From contig JANDJZ010000684.1 in assembly GCA_027943245.1 (NCBI GenBank), positions 1 to 10,119 on the forward strand: 10,119 bases of DNA. The letters are read 5' to 3'. Both the position numbers and the translations under genes were made by a program. Shown in pieces: positions 7,613-10,119 of the stretch. Under the pieces are notes generated by a model, which saw only the letters and a list, made by a program, of their open reading frames with translations, had not been told where the DNA came from and ran no database searches. Within the stretch, counting starts at the first letter, position 1; every line of letters begins with the position of its first letter. The stretch is from Acanthamoeba sp. SK_2022b. Lineage: Eukaryota > Discosea > Longamoebia > Acanthamoebidae.

Positions 7613-8117
7613 GCCACTGATCAATGTTGTATGCACAATTTGCACCAGTGACTAGCCACCAAATGGAGCAGCTGCAGAATTCATGAGATCTTTATCACTG
7701 GGTAAGGGTGATGGGGACTGGATGACTGACCTTGTTGCTTCAAACTGAAGACATCACTACTGAAACCACCATTACTGCTTTTTTAGTTGACAATCTTTTA
7801 ATATGCAATAAAAATAGATTGTTGTCTTTGGATTAGCCCAAAAAATGAGTCAGCATTTTTGACCAAAAGTAAATGCAAAATGGGAGATTGGGAGTACAAA
7901 CCTATTTTTGGAGGAGCTGAATCTTTAATCTCCATGTGGATTTATGGTTATGATGTGGTGATAACTGAGAGTTCAGACAGTGACTCTTTTTCTGCAGACA
8001 GCACCTGTTGGGGAAGGTGTCCTAAATGTCTACAGCTGTGTGACTGCTGATTTGACTGTTGAAAACTGTAGACATTTTAAGAAAGGGCAGTGTCTCATTT
8101 TCCTGAACACTCAGTTT
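7613..8117. other. Unique, A/T-richer stretch without a clear gene
   Basis: This stretch is richer in A and T than its neighbours. The only sizeable open frame runs 7802-8050 on plus, with its first ATG at 7880, giving 56 residues with a Ser/Asp-rich stretch (ESSDSDSFSADS) and a C-terminal Cys cluster (CPKCLQLCDC). It could be part of an exon, a decayed gene or chance. A second plus frame (7980-8195) runs into satellite and is not convincing. No RNA gene was recognised. Confidence 0.4.
7807..7812 (+). promoter_or_regulatory. Possible AATAAA polyadenylation signal
   Basis: AATAAA lies about 200 bp after the end of the coding-like plus-strand region. It may be the 3' end signal of that dead gene, but AATAAA also occurs by chance in A/T-rich DNA. 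Confidence 0.25.
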
Positions 8118-8245
8118 GATGTTAGTGGTGTTGTGGTTATGATGTTTTGGTGGTGCTGTTGTGGTGGTAGTAGTTGTTGTGTAGCGGTGTTGTGATGGTG
8201 ATGGTGTTGTGGTGATGGTGCAATGATGTGATGGTGTTGTTGTCA
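8118..8245. repeat. Short G/T-strand satellite patch
   Basis: GGTGTTGTGGTTATG, GGTGGTAGTAGTTG and GATGGTGATGGTG units show that the satellite family recurs here in G/T orientation, about 50 bp beyond the stop codon of the minus-strand gene. If that transcript extends past its stop, its 3' UTR would include the A/C version of the repeat. Confidence 0.85.
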
Positions 8246-8293
8246 GACTGTTCTTGTAAGTGGGAAGACAATGCAGGAAGGCAATTTTCAGGA

Positions 8294-9598
8294 TTAGTTC
8301 TCTTTTTTGCCTTTGGCCTGCCTCCTGGCTGTGGTTGGCCTGGATGGAATGGGAGCAATGGACCACATTGAACCATCCAGCTTGGCAAACAATGAATTGG
8401 AGTAGAGGGTGCTGCGTATGTTGCTCTTGTAGTTGGAGGAGCTGTTCTCAAACCTACTGGCATCTGCATGCATTGTCAGAAATGCACTGTAGACTGAACA
8501 GGAGTCAGGTAGCGTACATTTTTTGTCCAAACGCTTCCAGTTTTCGTCATGACCTACCCAATCGTAGATTTGCTGCAGTTCAGCTGCGCCTCCAAGGGCC
8601 TTCAGAGCAGCGTAGATGAGTTCTGTGAAGCTAGAGTACTTCAGCCGACTATTTGCTGCCATCTCCTCAAAGGCTGCTTCCAGCTTCTCCCTCCGGGCGG
8701 CCAGCCGACCGCCACCTCCTCCACGGTTTGCTTCTGCCATCTCCCCATCCTCGTCCCCGCCCACGGCTCCTTCGAACTCGCCATCTTCGCCTTCACTGCC
8801 GTCTGGCGTGGCGTGGCTAGCTCTTTTTCCGCGCTGTACTCTTCGGCCGCTTGCCACTTTGGGGCGCTTGGCTGGCCGAGCACCGTCATCCTCCTCCTCC
8901 TCTTCCTCCTCCTCCTCCTCTTCCTCGTCGTCGTCGTCATTGTCATCTTCATGAACAGCGTTCTGTTGTCCCTTGCGCGCGGTGGCGGGTCCACCACGTC
9001 CTCGCTTCCCCCTCGGCACTCCGTGCTCCTCTGCTCCCCGCCATTTAGTGTCTGTCACCAGAGGTGTGGTCTCTCTACCCAGCCGATGCGCGCCGGGCGG
9101 CTGGTGGTGCAGAATCGTACCATCCTCCTCCCCTTCCTCCCCCTCCTCCCCGCTCCCCTCGTCTCTCTTCTCTTGGTTGCGCTGTTCCTCGTCCTCGCGT
9201 GGCGGTGGTCGGAACTTGACCACTGCTCGAAACTCTTGGCTCTCCTCCTCTTGCTGCTCCCGCGGTATAAAGATGAGCATCAATAGCAAAGATTGTGTGT
9301 ACAGAGCGTGTAGAATTGAAAAAGGTAGAAAGAAATGATGAGTTGTGTGGGAAAGGACACTTACGAGACGGGACAGATTGTATAGAGCGCCCAGACGGCG
9401 CCACAGAGCAGCTGGCCGGATGTGAAGGCCGACCTTTTGGTGGAGCAGGGCCGCTAGGCTGGCGACGTTAAAATACTTGGACACTCCAACTGGAGGGAAC
9501 CGCTCCAGACTATCGAAGAGCTCCGCCTCTGCTTCAGCACTCCAGGCCTGCTCTCCTTGTAAGATGGCACGCCGTGGTTGCCGATTTGTGTCTTCCAT
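8294..9598 (-). CDS. MRGBP/Eaf7 (CT20)-like protein with C-terminal winged-helix-like domain
   Basis: Unspliced, the frame gives 434 residues; with the two inferred introns removed it gives 379 (exons 9598-9365, 9253-8518, 8463-8294). Residues 16-78 match the CT20 fold of human MRGBP and yeast Eaf7: WSAEAEAELFDSLERFPPVG, then VSKYFNVASLAALLHQK and ALWRRLGALYNLSRL. Those proteins are subunits of TIP60/NuA4 histone acetyltransferase and bind MRG15/Eaf3, so a nuclear role is likely. Next come an Arg/Glu-rich linker, an acidic Asp/Glu run (about 217-238) and a basic nuclear-localisation-like patch (RPAKRPKV, GRRVQRGKRA). The C-terminus has YSSFTELIYAALKALGG, LQQIYDWVG and SNIRSTLYSNSLFAKLDG followed by MWSI, which looks like a winged-helix DNA-binding fold. 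MRGBP and Eaf7 are not known to me to carry such a domain. The start ATG at 9598 precedes the CT20 block directly. Confidence 0.8.
   Translation of the reverse strand: MEDTNRQPRRAILQGEQAWSAEAEAELFDSLERFPPVGVSKYFNVASLAALLHQKVGLHIRPAALWRRLGALYNLSRLVSVLSHTTHHFFLPFSILHALYTQSLLLMLIFIPREQQEEESQEFRAVVKFRPPPREDEEQRNQEKRDEGSGEEGEEGEEDGTILHHQPPGAHRLGRETTPLVTDTKWRGAEEHGVPRGKRGRGGPATARKGQQNAVHEDDNDDDDEEEEEEEEEEEEDDGARPAKRPKVASGRRVQRGKRASHATPDGSEGEDGEFEGAVGGDEDGEMAEANRGGGGGRLAARREKLEAAFEEMAANSRLKYSSFTELIYAALKALGGAAELQQIYDWVGHDENWKRLDKKCTLPDSCSVYSAFLTMHADASRFENSSSNYKSNIRSTLYSNSLFAKLDGSMWSIAPIPSRPTTARRQAKGKKEN
8464..8517 (-). other. Probable 54-nt intron in MRGBP-like gene
   Basis: On the gene strand a GTACGC donor at 8517 and a GCATGCAG acceptor ending at 8464 enclose 54 nt, with CTGAC about 13 nt before the acceptor as a possible branch site. 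Removing it joins WKRLDKK to YASRFENSSSNYKSN in phase, closing up a winged-helix-like domain that otherwise carries an 18-residue insert. The intron length is a multiple of three and it has no stop, so the sequence alone cannot exclude that it is exonic. Confidence 0.55.
8884..8950. repeat. CTC/GAG and GTC/GAC codon repeat in acidic tract
   Basis: CCT/CTC triplets followed by CGTCGTCGTCGTC on plus encode, on minus, the Glu and Asp run of the MRGBP-like protein. Such a triplet tract probably varies in length between individuals. Confidence 0.8.
9254..9364 (-). other. Probable 111-nt intron in MRGBP-like gene
   Basis: A perfect GTAAGT donor (9364-9359) follows the CT20 helix ending LYNLSRL, and a CAG acceptor ends at 9254. 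The enclosed 37 codons encode a hydrophobic Leu/Phe/His-rich stretch unlike a nuclear adaptor, and the T-rich middle is typical of an intron. Removal joins NLSRL to QEEESQEFRAVVKF, comparable in layout to the region after the corresponding helix of MRGBP. The intron is 3n long and stop-free, so retention would keep the frame open. A GAG acceptor three nucleotides earlier is an alternative. Confidence 0.75.
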
Positions 9599-9610
9599 CC
9601 TGTTATTTTT

Positions 9611-9626
9611 TACGTGTATGCACGTA
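9611..9626. promoter_or_regulatory. Inverted repeat with ACGTG cores upstream of MRGBP-like start
   Basis: TACGTG, a TATG spacer and CACGTA form a perfect 6-bp inverted repeat 13-28 nt before the ATG. ACGTG is the core bound by many bZIP and bHLH factors, so this could be a promoter site; as RNA it could instead be a 5' UTR hairpin. Which applies depends on the unknown transcription start. Confidence 0.4.
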
Positions 9627-9666
9627 CCCTCATAGGCGAAAAAGAAACGATTTTCTTTTCGTTGCG

Positions 9667-9687
9667 TTTTTATTTTATTTTATTTTT
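9667..9687 (-). terminator. Overlapping AATAAA signals of the upstream gene
   Basis: On minus, three overlapping AATAAA hexamers lie 65-85 nt beyond the stop of the upstream gene and about 70 nt before the next start. This is the best candidate polyadenylation signal for that gene in the 153-bp gap between the two genes. Confidence 0.6.
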
Positions 9688-9737
9688 CAGGTCACCTCTG
9701 CTCCCTCCTCTCTCTCTTGTTGCCACAGTTCACCCAC

Positions 9738-9748
9738 GGGGGGGGGGG
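9738..9748. repeat. Homopolymer G11 (C11 on gene strand)
   Basis: Eleven consecutive G on plus, 3 nt downstream of the upstream gene's stop codon on the gene strand. It is a likely slippage or sequencing-error site but lies outside the inferred coding sequence. Confidence 0.9.
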
Positions 9749-9751
9749 AAA

Positions 9752-10119
9752 TCAGAGAAAGACGTTGCGCGGCAGGATGTACTCCTTGTGCCAAATGGCG
9801 GGTGACATCTGCTCGTCCTTGAGGAACAAAAGAGGGAACTCGACCAGGAATCCTCGCACTCCCTGCAGGTCGTCCAGCATCTTGAGGTGCCACTGCAGCG
9901 AGTGGACAACCAGGCGTTTCGTCATGATGATGACGATGACGATGATGATGACAGAGAAGAAGAAGAAGAAGAAGAAGCGGGTGAGGGGAGGAGCGCACTT
10001 GTTCGAGTCGCTCGGACGGGGCGGCGGTGCGGCTGGCCTCGATCAGCTGCTGGGCCTTCTTCAGGTCGGCCAGGGTGTAGACCGTGTCCGGAAGTCCGGG
10101 GAAGAGCTGAAGAGCCAAC
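9752..10119 (-). CDS. 3' end of an unrecognised protein gene, one intron inferred
   Basis: Partial: the reading frame runs off the window, and its first in-window codon (10118) is TTG, so no start is present. I do not recognise the family. Exon A, ending at 9999, encodes LQLFPGLPDTVYTLADLKK and AQQLIEASRTAAPSERLEQ, probably helical. A GTGCGC donor at 9998, a CTT/CAT-rich tract and the first AG after it (CTGCAG ending at 9893) define a 106-nt intron. Exon B (9892-9752) keeps phase and reads WHLKMLDDLQGVRGFLVEF, PLLFLKDEQMSP and AIWHKEYILPRNVFL to TGA, with almost every codon ending in G or C. Reading through without splicing gives a Leu/His-rich low-complexity tail instead, which is less credible. 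It lies head to tail with the MRGBP-like gene. Confidence 0.6.
9893..9998 (-). other. Probable 106-nt intron in upstream gene
   Basis: GTGCGC donor, then a long pyrimidine-rich CTT repeat and CAT/CGT repeats, then CTGCAG as the first AG. It is not a multiple of three, so retention would shift the frame. The donor form resembles the GTACGC proposed in the neighbouring gene. Confidence 0.6.

Noticed and set aside
9263..9270. GTATAAAG as a plus-strand TATA box
   Set aside because: It lies within the inferred intron of the minus-strand gene and no plus-strand gene follows it.
8549..9338. Plus-strand Leu/Ser/Pro-rich frames up to 245 residues
   Set aside because: They are antisense to the MRGBP-like gene; the Leu and Ser runs come from CTC/TCC triplets complementary to the Glu/Asp tract.
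9687..9889. Unspliced continuation of the upstream gene
   Set aside because: It is low-complexity and Arg/Pro-rich, while another frame in the same interval gives a well-composed exon with G/C-ending codons and a clean splice acceptor.

Overview
The window is nuclear DNA from a eukaryote. The evidence is a spliceosomal-type gene with a GTAAGT donor, a partial upstream gene whose ending only makes sense if spliced, AATAAA signals, a Ty1/copia LTR retrotransposon relic, and several kilobases of strand-asymmetric simple-sequence satellite. The short introns (inferred 54-111 nt, donors GTAAGT, GTGCGC and GTACGC) and G/C-rich codon ends in the genes fit a compact-gene protist or fungus-like lineage. 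The sequence alone does not fix the taxon.

Layout. (1) 1-2684: a satellite block made almost only of G+T on one strand and A+C on the other, flipping orientation near 687, 2317 and 2661-2672. It contains a 24-copy GTGGTT hexamer array, (CAC)n/CTGACC minisatellites and a perfect 91-bp duplication spaced by 142 bp. (2) 2685-6300: a minus-strand Ty1/copia-type LTR retrotransposon relic flanked by a 5-bp CACTA target-site duplication. It has TGTTGT...ACAACA LTR ends, a primer-binding site resembling the anticodon region of initiator tRNA-Met, and recognisable Gag, integrase, reverse transcriptase and RNase H remnants broken by stops, frameshifts and deletions. (3) 6301-6970: the same satellite resumes. 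(4) About 6974-8110: a mostly unexplained unique stretch with coding-like but frame-broken plus-strand sequence and an AATAAA site. (5) 8118-8245: a short satellite patch. (6) 8294-9598, minus strand: the best host gene, an MRGBP/Eaf7 (CT20)-like protein with an acidic linker, a basic nuclear-localisation-like patch and an unusual C-terminal winged-helix-like domain, probably with two small in-frame introns. (7) 9752-10119, minus strand: the 3' end of an unidentified upstream gene, probably with one 106-nt intron.

The two host genes lie head to tail on the minus strand, 153 bp apart. If the family call is right, the MRGBP-like protein would belong to a NuA4/TIP60-type histone acetyltransferase complex. 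No new multi-gene system is visible. The main points of interest are the MRGBP plus winged-helix architecture, the stop-free introns, the strand-flipping satellite and the half-tRNA-primed copia relic.
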